DNA of 64,000 nucleotides from Polyangiaceae bacterium (lineage in GTDB: Bacteria > Myxococcota_A > Polyangia > Polyangiales > Polyangiaceae). The position numbers and the translations under genes were made by a program. Below, one piece after another: positions 46,870 to 54,922 of the stretch. The notes below the pieces were generated by a model. It had not been told where the DNA came from. It made no database searches and was given only the letters and a program-made list of their open reading frames with translations. The stretch spans positions 62,001 through 126,000 of the forward strand of contig CANJMI010000014.1 of assembly GCA_947475525.1 (NCBI GenBank). Direction: 5' to 3'. Position 1 is the stretch's first letter. Each line of letters starts with the position of its first letter.

Positions 46870-48237
46870 TCAGGGGCTCTCGCGCAAGACGTAATGCGCC
46901 TCGGTCGGCGCCTCGAAGGTGAATTTCGCGCGCTTGTAGAAGGGCACCGCGAGGCCTTTGGCCACCACCTGAAACGGCCCGCTCGGACCTGGACCCGCGA
47001 CGAGCTCGTAGGTCTTTTTCGGGTCGAGGGACGTCGTATCGAGGACGATTCGCTCACGCGTCGCGTCGACTTTCGTGCCCCAAGGACGCGCGAGCGGATC
47101 GCCGACGAAGACGCCCTCCCCTGGCCAGCGCACGCTCTTCCAGTAGGCCTCGAGTACCGTCTCGCCTCGAAAATAGTGGGGCAACATGACCTTCGGGCTC
47201 GGAAACTTGGTGGGGTAGTTGCACGGCTCGAAGGCCGTGCCGTAGCTCGCGGTGGCGCCCGCTTCGAGCCACTTCGCGATGCTCATTTGCCCGCTCGTCG
47301 GAACCTGACCACCGAACGACGTCAGGTGATCGGCGACGGCGCCCGGTCGGTAGGTGTTGGTCTCGAGCGCGGGCACGTCGGCGAGCCCGGTGAAGTAGAA
47401 GAGGACGTCCTTCGTATTCTCGAGGTAGTCCTTTCCGGCGCCGGACGCGTTGTCGAGGTACGTGAGCTTGAGCCCGTCCGGATGGTCCCACAGGTTCGTC
47501 GTCGCCATGAAATCCGGCCAACGCACGCTGCGCGCCACGTCCGTCGTGCGGAGGAGGTAGCCGTCGCCCGGCGGGAAAGTGCCATCGGCGGCGACGCCGC
47601 GATCGATGAGGGCGAGAGCACTCGCGGTGTCTTTGCCGACGAGCGCCATCGCGGGACGAAGGCCGTGATCTTGGAACGGCGCGGACGATGGCGAATCGAA
47701 ATACGGCGATGGAGCGGTTGGGCCACACGCGCCGCCGGTCGTGTTGCAATACTTGGTGTCGAAGCCTAAGGCGAACGCCGACGTGAGCGACATGCAGCCG
47801 ACCGCGTAAGGCTGCGTCCACGTGATGGCCCACGCTTGCACGGCCGGATCGACCGCGGCATCGAGGGTTTTCTTGGCGGCGTCGAACTCCTCCGCCGTCA
47901 CCGAGGCGGCAACCGTTAGCTTGACCTCATAGACGTGCGAGGCCGGAATGTTGCGCGCCTCGACGTAGTGCTTGGCGACCGCGACGGACTGGGGATCGTC
48001 CGGGTTCACGAGAACGCCGACCGCGTCCGCGGAGAGCGACACCGTGGGGACCTCGACGGTTGGAGGCGGGAGCTGCGCGCCACCGCCAGCGCCTGCAGCG
48101 CCGCCAGCTGGACCGGTCGAGGCGCTCGTGCTCACGCTCGCGACGGCACCAGCCGCGTCGGTCGGCGCCGAGTCTCCGCCGCATGCCGCGTAGAACGCGA
48201 GGGCCGTCGCACCGACGAGAAGAAACGTAGTCCGCAT
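46870..48237 (-). CDS. TIGR03790 family lipoprotein
   Basis: A protein of about 455 residues from the ATG at 48237; in-frame starts at 48252 and 48255 are possible. The signal peptide ends in YAAC (cysteine 19), followed by a Thr/Ser/Gly-rich linker. The mature part shows the family pattern: VSLSADAVGVLVNPDDPQSVAVAKHYVEARNIPASHVYEVKL near the start and GATASYGTAFEPCNYPTKFPSPKVMLPHYFRGETVLEAYWKSVRWPGEGVFVGDPLARP near the end. The family is uncharacterised; members are typically exported by myxobacteria and planctomycetes. The assignment is from memory of the TIGR03790 pattern. Confidence 0.75.
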   Translation of the reverse strand: MRTTFLLVGATALAFYAACGGDSAPTDAAGAVASVSTSASTGPAGGAAGAGGGAQLPPPTVEVPTVSLSADAVGVLVNPDDPQSVAVAKHYVEARNIPASHVYEVKLTVAASVTAEEFDAAKKTLDAAVDPAVQAWAITWTQPYAVGCMSLTSAFALGFDTKYCNTTGGACGPTAPSPYFDSPSSAPFQDHGLRPAMALVGKDTASALALIDRGVAADGTFPPGDGYLLRTTDVARSVRWPDFMATTNLWDHPDGLKLTYLDNASGAGKDYLENTKDVLFYFTGLADVPALETNTYRPGAVADHLTSFGGQVPTSGQMSIAKWLEAGATASYGTAFEPCNYPTKFPSPKVMLPHYFRGETVLEAYWKSVRWPGEGVFVGDPLARPWGTKVDATRERIVLDTTSLDPKKTYELVAGPGPSGPFQVVAKGLAVPFYKRAKFTFEAPTEAHYVLRESP

Positions 48238-48417
48238 CAGCGGAGGATACATCAAGGCGCGAGTGGAGCCCGTCGGTCATTCAAGCCTGCAAGCCGACCC
48301 CGTCGGTGGCTTTGGTAGCGTCGGCCGGGAAAGCCGTAGACCAACGTCGTAAGGATTCAAACCCCCGCGCACTGGGGCCGTGACGACATCTTAATGGTGC
48401 GCTAGTGCTCGCTTTCC

Positions 48418-48735
48418 GTGCCGCTCGTCTCCACCATCGTCGATCTCTGCCGCGGTCATGACGGTTGCTCGCCGCGCCCTTTTTCAACGGCGAGCGACAA
48501 CGTCCACGTCGAAGGGTTCCGCGTGACGCGAGAGGCCGATGCGCTGCAGAACCATGGCTGCTCGGAGCACGCGTCGCACGACGCGGAGGTCACGCGCGGG
48601 TACCCGAGCGTGTGTGTGAATGGCTCGCCTATCGCGTACGTCGGCGCGGACGTATCGTGTTCGTCCGGCGTTATCGATACGGGCCGGCCGAGCGTGATGG
48701 TCGGCGAAGGTGCGCGAATCGCGTGGACCGGGTGA
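48418..48735 (+). CDS. PAAR-domain spike-tip protein
   Basis: A 105-residue protein from a GTG at 48418. The PAAR pattern is visible throughout: PLVSTIVDLCRGHDGCSPRPF, DNVHVEGF, READALQNHGCSEHASHDAEVTRGYPSVCVNGSPIAYVGADVSCSSGVIDTG and a final SVMVGEGARIAW. Such proteins cap the VgrG spike of type VI secretion systems with a zinc-stapled cone, and the H and C residues here supply the zinc site. Its stop is followed by a good ribosome site and the DUF2169 gene 8 bases later. It leads the T6SS tip module. Confidence 0.85.
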   Translation: MPLVSTIVDLCRGHDGCSPRPFSTASDNVHVEGFRVTREADALQNHGCSEHASHDAEVTRGYPSVCVNGSPIAYVGADVSCSSGVIDTGRPSVMVGEGARIAWTG

Positions 48736-48740
48736 AGGGA
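48735..48740 (+). promoter_or_regulatory. Ribosome-binding site deciding the DUF2169 start
   Basis: AAGGGA overlaps the end of the PAAR stop codon and ends 3 bases before the ATG at 48744. The frame is open far upstream, but this site and the PAAR overlap decide the start. Confidence 0.5.
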
Positions 48741-48743
48741 GCG

Positions 48744-50789
48744 ATGGTGCAGTCCTCCGAAGTCCTGCCTCACCCTGCTGCGTGCGCCGCGTTCTACGAG
48801 CTGCTCCCTGGCGGACGCGTCCGATTCACCTGCTTCGCGAAGGTGACCTACGAGCTTAAGCCAAGCGCGTCGACTTACGCGGCCTACCAGGAGCCGCTGT
48901 ACGCAACCGAACAGCGCTGGGAGCCGCGTTACCGGAACCGCATCGACCGCGCCGCCGACATCCGCCCTGCACGTCCGCGCATCGACGTGGTGCTCCTCGC
49001 GCCGCCCTCGGGATTCCCCGGGGCACCTGTGCGCTTTGCGCTCGGTGCCGTCGACTGCGCGCAACCTCGGCCCAGCTCGGACGCGCCAAACGGGGGAGCT
49101 GGCCCGTTCGGACCGAAGTCCGTTCGCAACAACTCGCTTGAGACCGTCGCGCCCATCGGTCAACAGCTCGACGCGTTCAGCGCGAACGAACCGCTTTCCC
49201 TTGAAAACGTGCTTAAGAGCGCAGCTCGGCTGACGACAAAGCTCCCATCGCCGGGGCTTACCGGGCTCGTATCCTCCGTCGATAAGGCGACGTTCCCCAT
49301 CGTACTACGACCGAGCCTGGTCACGCTCGACGCCGAACGCGAGACGTCGACCATCACCTACCGCGGCGAGCTTGAGTCCGACACCTGGCCGAGTACCGTC
49401 CGCGTCGCGATTGCCAACCGTGACGGGGCCTCGCTCGCCGTCGAGCTGCGACCGCTCCCGGGGTGGGGCGAGCTCGACAACCCCTCGGGGCCCGATAGCT
49501 TGATGGTTTTGGGAAGCCCCAACGCGCCCGAGGCTCGCTCGAACGACGAGGTCACCTCCTTCCTTTACTACGATGCGGTTCTTCCAACGCCCCCGGCGGT
49601 ACCGTTCGGCGGCTCCGCGCCGCTCGCGCCCAGCTCCGAAGACGCGCCGAAACGCTCGCCTTTTGTCGATCTCGCCTCACTACGCGCGGAGCTCGACCGC
49701 AGCATTCAAAGCGCCGCGCATCGGACCGAGATGTCCCGCGAAACTCGCGGAATAGAGCTCCCCTCGCTCGCCGACCGGCCCACCGCCATGGCGGGACGCC
49801 CGGTCGCACCCGGTGACGGCCATGGCGTCTCCAAGCGTTCTCTCTCTGCTTTGCTGCGGCAGCCTATTGGTCCCAGCGCAGTCGTCGCCGATGTCCCCGA
49901 GCCTATGGGCCAAGACGACGACGCCCCGCCCAGCGGCGAACTCGACGTCCCGTTGCGGCGGCTGCCGCTCGAGTTTCTTTGGCTCGACTCGGCCTCACAC
50001 CCGCGCCTTCGCAAGCACGATGAGTGGAAGAGCGTTCTGCCTCCACCCCCGGCGCGCCCGGCGCCGAAGCGCGGCGAGCCTCCTCCTCCGCCTCCCAGCC
50101 ACGCCGAGCTCGAGGCCATCGAGCGTGCGGACGCGATGGCGCTTCTGAGTCAGCCCGAAGAGCGGCCACTGTTGCTCGACGCGGAGTCGACGCGGACGGC
50201 ATCCGACGGCAGCGGCGCGCTGCTGCAGTTGGTTACGGGAACGCTCGCCCTTCCGTTCGACGAGTTCGAGTTGTTGAAAGTGACGATTGCCGTCGCACGA
50301 CCACTCGCCGCGAGCGACAAGGCGCTGCGCGACCGGCTCGACGTCACCTCGGTCCTCCTCGAGAACCCGCTGGCCGTAACGCCCGAGACCGCGCTGATCG
50401 CCGTTAAACAAGTCCGCGACGCCTGGCGAGCCGCGAATCGCACGCTCCCGCCGGAATTTCTCGTGACGCAGGCGGAGCGGGTGCTCCTCACCGAGCGAAA
50501 ATATCAACGACGAAAGCTGCTCGGCAACGACATGCTCCGCGCCTGGTTCACGAGCCGAGAGCTCGCGAACGGACTCCCGGCTTACCTACCCGCGCAGCTC
50601 GACAAGCGACTGCCGCTTTTTCCGGAGTTGCCCGTCCGCGCCATCGTCGAGTTGCTCCCAAAGCAAGACGCCTACGAAGCCCGTCCCCTCGCGCTGCGCA
50701 TCGTCGCGCTAAGCCGCGTGCTCGAAGATGCCCCTTCGGGCGCCTCGTCGGCCAACGCCGAAATCTCCGCCGCCAGAGCCATACCATGA
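48744..50789 (+). CDS. DUF2169 domain-containing T6SS accessory protein
   Basis: A 681-residue protein. The N-terminal half matches the DUF2169 pattern: CAAFYELLPGGRVRFTCFAKVTYEL, LYATEQRWEPRYRNRIDRAADIRPARPRIDVVLLA and, later, STITYRGELESDTWPSTVRVAIANRDGASLAVELRPLPGWGELD. The second half is Pro-rich, with a helical C-terminal region (TSRELANGLPAYLPAQLDKRLPLFPELPVRAIVEL). DUF2169 proteins sit between PAAR and VgrG genes and probably act as adaptors that load cargo on the spike. The stop overlaps the VgrG start by 4 bases. Confidence 0.82.
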   Translation: MVQSSEVLPHPAACAAFYELLPGGRVRFTCFAKVTYELKPSASTYAAYQEPLYATEQRWEPRYRNRIDRAADIRPARPRIDVVLLAPPSGFPGAPVRFALGAVDCAQPRPSSDAPNGGAGPFGPKSVRNNSLETVAPIGQQLDAFSANEPLSLENVLKSAARLTTKLPSPGLTGLVSSVDKATFPIVLRPSLVTLDAERETSTITYRGELESDTWPSTVRVAIANRDGASLAVELRPLPGWGELDNPSGPDSLMVLGSPNAPEARSNDEVTSFLYYDAVLPTPPAVPFGGSAPLAPSSEDAPKRSPFVDLASLRAELDRSIQSAAHRTEMSRETRGIELPSLADRPTAMAGRPVAPGDGHGVSKRSLSALLRQPIGPSAVVADVPEPMGQDDDAPPSGELDVPLRRLPLEFLWLDSASHPRLRKHDEWKSVLPPPPARPAPKRGEPPPPPPSHAELEAIERADAMALLSQPEERPLLLDAESTRTASDGSGALLQLVTGTLALPFDEFELLKVTIAVARPLAASDKALRDRLDVTSVLLENPLAVTPETALIAVKQVRDAWRAANRTLPPEFLVTQAERVLLTERKYQRRKLLGNDMLRAWFTSRELANGLPAYLPAQLDKRLPLFPELPVRAIVELLPKQDAYEARPLALRIVALSRVLEDAPSGASSANAEISAARAIP

Positions 50790-53431
50790 GCCTCAATCTC
50801 AACGACGCCCCCCTGACGCGCATCGCCCTGGCCACTTCGGATCACCTCCTCGAAGTGCGCCGGTTCGACATCGAGGAGTCGATGAATGGCCTCTTCCGGG
50901 TCGCGCTGCGAGCGATAAGCCCGCGCCCCGATATCAACCTTTCACCGATCGTCGGCGGCCGGGGGGAGTTCGCGTTCGTCGCATCATGCGAGCGGCGCTT
51001 CCGCGGAATCGTCGCCGACATGACGTTCGTCCGCGTATCCGACGATGCGCAAGGCCTCGCAAGCTACGACCTCGTCATCGTCCCCACGCTCTGGCGACTT
51101 ACGCAGCGACGCGGCAATCGGCTCTTTCAGCACGTCGCAATCCCCGACATCGTGACGTCCCTTCTCGAAGAGTGGAACGTTACGCACGAGTGGGAGATCG
51201 ACCGCGCTGCTTATCCGAAGCTCGAGCTTCGCACCCAGTACGACGAGACCGACTTCGCGTTCTTGTCGCGCCTACTCGAAGAAGCCGGCATCTCGTTCTG
51301 GCTGCGTGATTCCGGCGACGAAGACGCCACGCTCATCCTTGGCGACGCGCCGCACGCAAACGCTGCAAGACAGGGTGCTCCCATCGCATTCATCGACGAG
51401 GTTGCCCAAGCCTTCGCGGGCCGCACCGAATTCGTGACGAACGTGAACCTTCGGGAGACCTCGCGACCTGGCCGCATCACGTTGAGAGACCATGATCCGT
51501 CGCGACCCCGAGCGCCGCTGTTCGCAAGCACCGAATCCGAGCGCGAGGCCGAGCGCGCGCACGAGCAGTTCCTGTTCGTGCCCGGCATCGGCCTGAACGA
51601 GTCCCTCGCGAGCGCCGGAAGCACGAGTACGCCCGTCGCCGACGATCGAGGGGTGGCGCGTCACACCGAGGAACGTGTGAAAGACGAAAGTCGGCGGCTC
51701 CTCGCCGCGCTGCACGCCGACCGCCGGCAGCTCTCGTTCGAGTCGAGCGTGAACGATTTGTCGCCCGGTATTGTCTTCGCCATCGCCGGGCATCCACGAG
51801 ACGACATCTCGGGCGAACCAGGCTTCCTCGTGGTAGCCGCCCACTTTCAGGGAGAAGTCGCGAAGGCGTCCGAATGGCGCTTCTCGGCGAACGCTGTCAG
51901 CACGCGTGAGCCCTACCTCCCACCCCGCAGAACCCAGAAGCCACGAATGTTCGGGCTTCAGACGGCGGTCGTCGTCGGAGAAAGCCCGTCGGACGCTGTC
52001 CACACAAAGCGGGCGGGGGATGTCGGGTCGCTCTCCGCCACCGCGCTCGATGAAGCGCGTACCGCCGCTCGGCTCGTCGACGAAGACATTTATGTCGATG
52101 AATATGGCCGCGTCCGAGTTCAGTTCCCGTGGGACCGCGAACACGCCTTCGGCCCAGAGAGCTCAGTCTGGATGCGTGTTAGTCAAGGATGGGCGGGCGT
52201 CGGCTATGGGATGTTCGCCATCCCTCGAGTCGGTCACGAAGTGCTGGTCGCGTTCCTCGATGGCAATCCGGACAGCCCGCTGATCGTCGGCCGCGTGCAT
52301 AACGTGCGAGAGCCCGTCCCATTCGCCCTGCCTGAGAACAAGACCGTCAGTACATGGAAGAGCGCAAGTTCTCCCGGCGGCGAAGGGTTCAACGAGCTGC
52401 GTTTCGACGACGCGGCTGGGCGTGAGCACGTCTACCTGCAGGCACAGCGCGACATGGATCGCCTGGTGAAGCACGACTCGAAGGAGGCCATCGGCGGAAG
52501 CGCCGCGCGCTTTACTCAAGGCGTCGAAGCGAGCGCAGTGGGCGCAGTGCGCACACACTTCACCAACCTCGACGACGTCGAGGTGACGGGTCTCAATCGA
52601 ACCACTTTCGTCGGCCTCAATCGCGCCGCGAGCGTCGGCTCCGAAGACAGCGTGACCGTCGGGAGCCGGTGGTCGGTAACGATCGCCCGTGGACTGACGC
52701 GTCGGCTCGTCACCGAAATCGAGACGGCGGCGCAGACCCTCGGCGCAACCCTTCGCGGAGTCGCTACGGTGGCGATGGGAGGCATTCAGCGCGACCCGCT
52801 GGTCCCGGCCTCTTCCGCGCCCCTTGCCTCGTTCGGAACCGCCGCCTTCGCTCGCCTACGCAATCTTGGGGATGCGCTGCATGGCTTCAAGCTCGACCCC
52901 GGCCCTCCGCCAACCTCCATCGAGATCGTGGATCGCCGCATCACCTTCACGACAGGCGAAGCGTCGATCGTGCTCGACGGGCCCAACGTGACGATCAGCG
53001 CGCAGGGGGTGATAGCCGTGCATGCGCACGACAACATCTCCTTGCTTGGTGAACGCGAAGTCGCCGTCGGCGCGCGTGGCAAAGCCGCCATCGTCTCGGC
53101 AACCGACGAGATCGTTCTGCAAGCCGCGAAGAATCTCCACTTGAACCCCTATGGTGGTGGTGGCCTCTCACCCATTCAGACCCCGCGCGGCGAGGTCGGC
53201 GGTGAAGCCATGAGCTACGACCTGTGCGACGACTGCGGAGCGCCACGCACGAGTGGAACCGAGCATATTTGCGCGACTGACGAACCTCGATCGCCGAGCA
53301 CCGGTGGAAGCACGTCGCCTTCCGCGACCGCGGCAGCGGAATTCGACGACGACGCCACGCCACTGTCGAAGGACGATCGCGCTTACCTCGACGCGCTCGG
53401 AAAGGCGAAACGTGTCTCGACGTCCATCTAG
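50786..53431 (+). CDS. vgrG: Type VI secretion tip protein VgrG with cysteine-containing C-terminal extension
   Basis: An 881-residue spike protein. The gp27-like part (LEVRRFDIEESMNGLFRVALRAISP, YDLVIVPTLWRLTQRRGNRLFQHVAIPDIVTSLLEE, TQYDETDFAFLSRLLEEAGISFWL), the gp5/OB part (DEYGRVRVQFPWDRE, WMRVSQGWAGVGYGMFAIPRVGHEVLVAFLDGNPDSPLIVGRVHN) and the following beta-helix (EDSVTVGSRWSVTIARGLTRRLV) are clear. After about residue 790 it does not end as usual: from 809 it has CDDCGAPRTSGTEHIC, a Ser/Thr/Pro linker and a short helix DRAYLDALGKAKR. The extension may dock cargo. The ATG overlaps the DUF2169 stop. Confidence 0.93.
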   Translation: MSLNLNDAPLTRIALATSDHLLEVRRFDIEESMNGLFRVALRAISPRPDINLSPIVGGRGEFAFVASCERRFRGIVADMTFVRVSDDAQGLASYDLVIVPTLWRLTQRRGNRLFQHVAIPDIVTSLLEEWNVTHEWEIDRAAYPKLELRTQYDETDFAFLSRLLEEAGISFWLRDSGDEDATLILGDAPHANAARQGAPIAFIDEVAQAFAGRTEFVTNVNLRETSRPGRITLRDHDPSRPRAPLFASTESEREAERAHEQFLFVPGIGLNESLASAGSTSTPVADDRGVARHTEERVKDESRRLLAALHADRRQLSFESSVNDLSPGIVFAIAGHPRDDISGEPGFLVVAAHFQGEVAKASEWRFSANAVSTREPYLPPRRTQKPRMFGLQTAVVVGESPSDAVHTKRAGDVGSLSATALDEARTAARLVDEDIYVDEYGRVRVQFPWDREHAFGPESSVWMRVSQGWAGVGYGMFAIPRVGHEVLVAFLDGNPDSPLIVGRVHNVREPVPFALPENKTVSTWKSASSPGGEGFNELRFDDAAGREHVYLQAQRDMDRLVKHDSKEAIGGSAARFTQGVEASAVGAVRTHFTNLDDVEVTGLNRTTFVGLNRAASVGSEDSVTVGSRWSVTIARGLTRRLVTEIETAAQTLGATLRGVATVAMGGIQRDPLVPASSAPLASFGTAAFARLRNLGDALHGFKLDPGPPPTSIEIVDRRITFTTGEASIVLDGPNVTISAQGVIAVHAHDNISLLGEREVAVGARGKAAIVSATDEIVLQAAKNLHLNPYGGGGLSPIQTPRGEVGGEAMSYDLCDDCGAPRTSGTEHICATDEPRSPSTGGSTSPSATAAAEFDDDATPLSKDDRAYLDALGKAKRVSTSI

Positions 53432-53447
53432 TTGGAAAGCCTCAGCG

Positions 53448-53453
53448 AAGGAG
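53448..53453 (+). promoter_or_regulatory. Ribosome-binding site after vgrG
   Basis: AAGGAG lies 8 bases before a GTG at 53462 and supports that start over the TTG at 53432 directly after the vgrG stop. Confidence 0.55.
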
Positions 53454-53461
53454 CCCGGCGC

Positions 53462-54094
53462 GTGACCTTTCGTATGCGACTGTACGGTGGAAGCCCCTAC
53501 CGAGTCCTTCGCGCGAGCGAAGAACTCGTCTCCGGTCGCCGGGCTCACGTGCCCGCTGCTCCGCCGTCCACAGAGCCGATTCTCGGCTCGCTCGACATCT
53601 CGACGGTCGAAGATCCATTACGCACGTTCCGCTGTCAGGTGGCGCTCGCCTCCGAGCCCGCGAGACACGAAGACGAGAGCGGGTCGTCCTACGAGCACCT
53701 CGGCCGACTCGCATTCGAACAAGCGCCCGAGCCGAACGAATCACGTGGCCCGGGAGTCGTCCTCTTCACGGAAGACGCCCAGGTTCCCGAACCTCGGACA
53801 ATTCCGAACCCCGCCGAGCTCTTCGGCCCATGCTTACTTCTCGTTCCGAGTGGCCGACAACATCGCGGCCTGCACGGGGTCTACTTGATGCTCAGTGCCC
53901 CCGAGGGGACGCGCGATCGCGTGTCGGACGGCCACCTGCCAGAACCTTCGCACTTTCGCTTCGCGGCGTTCCTGGGGGACCAACATCGGTTCGCGACGGC
54001 CGACCCCATTCCCTTCATAATCCGCGCGGGTATCGTCACGGCCATCGTGGAACAACCGACGGGCTCACCCGTCACAAGGCCTGAGCTTTTGTGA
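53462..54094 (+). CDS. Unknown protein encoded downstream of vgrG
   Basis: A 210-residue protein from the GTG at 53462; a TTG at 53432 would add 10 residues and an ATG at 53474 would remove 4. It has no signal peptide or membrane segment. The sequence alternates short hydrophobic stretches with acidic and proline-rich parts (PEPNESRGPGVVLF, TIPNPAELFGPCLLLVPSGRQHRGLHGVYLML) and a C-terminal half that is weakly beta-rich. I do not recognise it. Its position, 30 bases after vgrG and 30 before the next gene, suggests a spike accessory, cargo or chaperone. Confidence 0.6.
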   Translation: MTFRMRLYGGSPYRVLRASEELVSGRRAHVPAAPPSTEPILGSLDISTVEDPLRTFRCQVALASEPARHEDESGSSYEHLGRLAFEQAPEPNESRGPGVVLFTEDAQVPEPRTIPNPAELFGPCLLLVPSGRQHRGLHGVYLMLSAPEGTRDRVSDGHLPEPSHFRFAAFLGDQHRFATADPIPFIIRAGIVTAIVEQPTGSPVTRPELL

Positions 54095-54111
54095 CGACGA
54101 GGTTCAACAAA

Positions 54112-54116
54112 AAGGA
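54112..54116 (+). promoter_or_regulatory. Ribosome-binding site before the 54125 gene
   Basis: AAGGA ends 8 bases before the ATG at 54125, in a short AT-richer gap. Confidence 0.45.
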
Positions 54117-54124
54117 TTGCCCTC

Positions 54125-54886
54125 ATGCCGCAAGATGAAGAACAGAGTCGACGCGAACACGACGGGACACCGCGGTTTGGAAGCATCTGGTACGCGACAA
54201 AAGCAGATCCGCTTCTCGCGCTTGAACCGGTGCTTTGGGTGCGCTCGCCCGATGGGGAAGTGACGGTGCTCGAGCCCGTAGGAAAGTCGGGCTCGGCTCC
54301 TCCTTCAGTGGTCCAGGCGGTGCTCGGCGCAGCCGGATTCCTCACGCCGCCGAAGCACGCGATGACGGTGAAGTCGCACGATGAATCGCTCGAAATCGTG
54401 AAGCACTTCGGCTTCGACGTGCCCGAGAGCCATTGGGGCCCCGCGTTCGGCGCAGTGGGCAGCCTCTCCGGTAGCCTTGGAGGATGGACGACCGTGCTGG
54501 TCGGCCAGACTGGATTTCACGCGCCGACGCACGTCGCAGAACTCCTTGGCGTGATCTGGGACCGCGCTGGATGCCCTGCGTTCACGGTAGGACACGCAGC
54601 TCCGCCGACCCCTGCGCATGGCAATGGACCACCTGCCGTCCTCACGCCCCATGCGCTTGGCGACGTGCGCGTTCGCGCCATCGCGAACCGCTTCGGTGGA
54701 CTCGACGCTGGCGGCAGTGGAAGCCTCGTTCGGCAAAAGTCGCGGCTCGAGGTGCACGGCGACCTCAAACTTGCGCCCGAAACGTGTCCTCGCTGCGGTG
54801 GGCGACTCTACGAGGAGGACGGCATTTACTTCTGCGAGAATGCCGCCGACGAGGCCGTCGAGCCGGACGAGCAGGTGGTGGAATGA
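54125..54886 (+). CDS. Unknown T6SS-associated protein with partial zinc ribbon
   Basis: A 253-residue protein. The first half is mixed alpha/beta (SIWYATKADPLLALEPVLWVRSPDGEVTVLEPVG, ESLEIVKHFGFDVPESHW). The middle is Gly-rich (GAVGSLSGSLGGWTTVLVGQTGF). Near the end CPRCGGRLYEEDGIYFC gives two cysteines of a rubredoxin-like knuckle and a third 12 residues on, but the fourth is missing, so the ribbon may be broken or completed by another residue. The tail is acidic. I do not recognise a family. It sits in the PAAR-DUF2169-VgrG transcription unit. Confidence 0.6.
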   Translation: MPQDEEQSRREHDGTPRFGSIWYATKADPLLALEPVLWVRSPDGEVTVLEPVGKSGSAPPSVVQAVLGAAGFLTPPKHAMTVKSHDESLEIVKHFGFDVPESHWGPAFGAVGSLSGSLGGWTTVLVGQTGFHAPTHVAELLGVIWDRAGCPAFTVGHAAPPTPAHGNGPPAVLTPHALGDVRVRAIANRFGGLDAGGSGSLVRQKSRLEVHGDLKLAPETCPRCGGRLYEEDGIYFCENAADEAVEPDEQVVE

Positions 54887-54910
54887 GCGGCAGTCGCACA
54901 ATCGCAAAGC

Positions 54911-54916
54911 GGAGGA
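54911..54916 (+). promoter_or_regulatory. Ribosome-binding site before the 54923 gene
   Basis: GGAGGA ends 6 bases before the GTG at 54923 and confirms that start. Confidence 0.55.
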
Positions 54917-54922
54917 ACTGAC

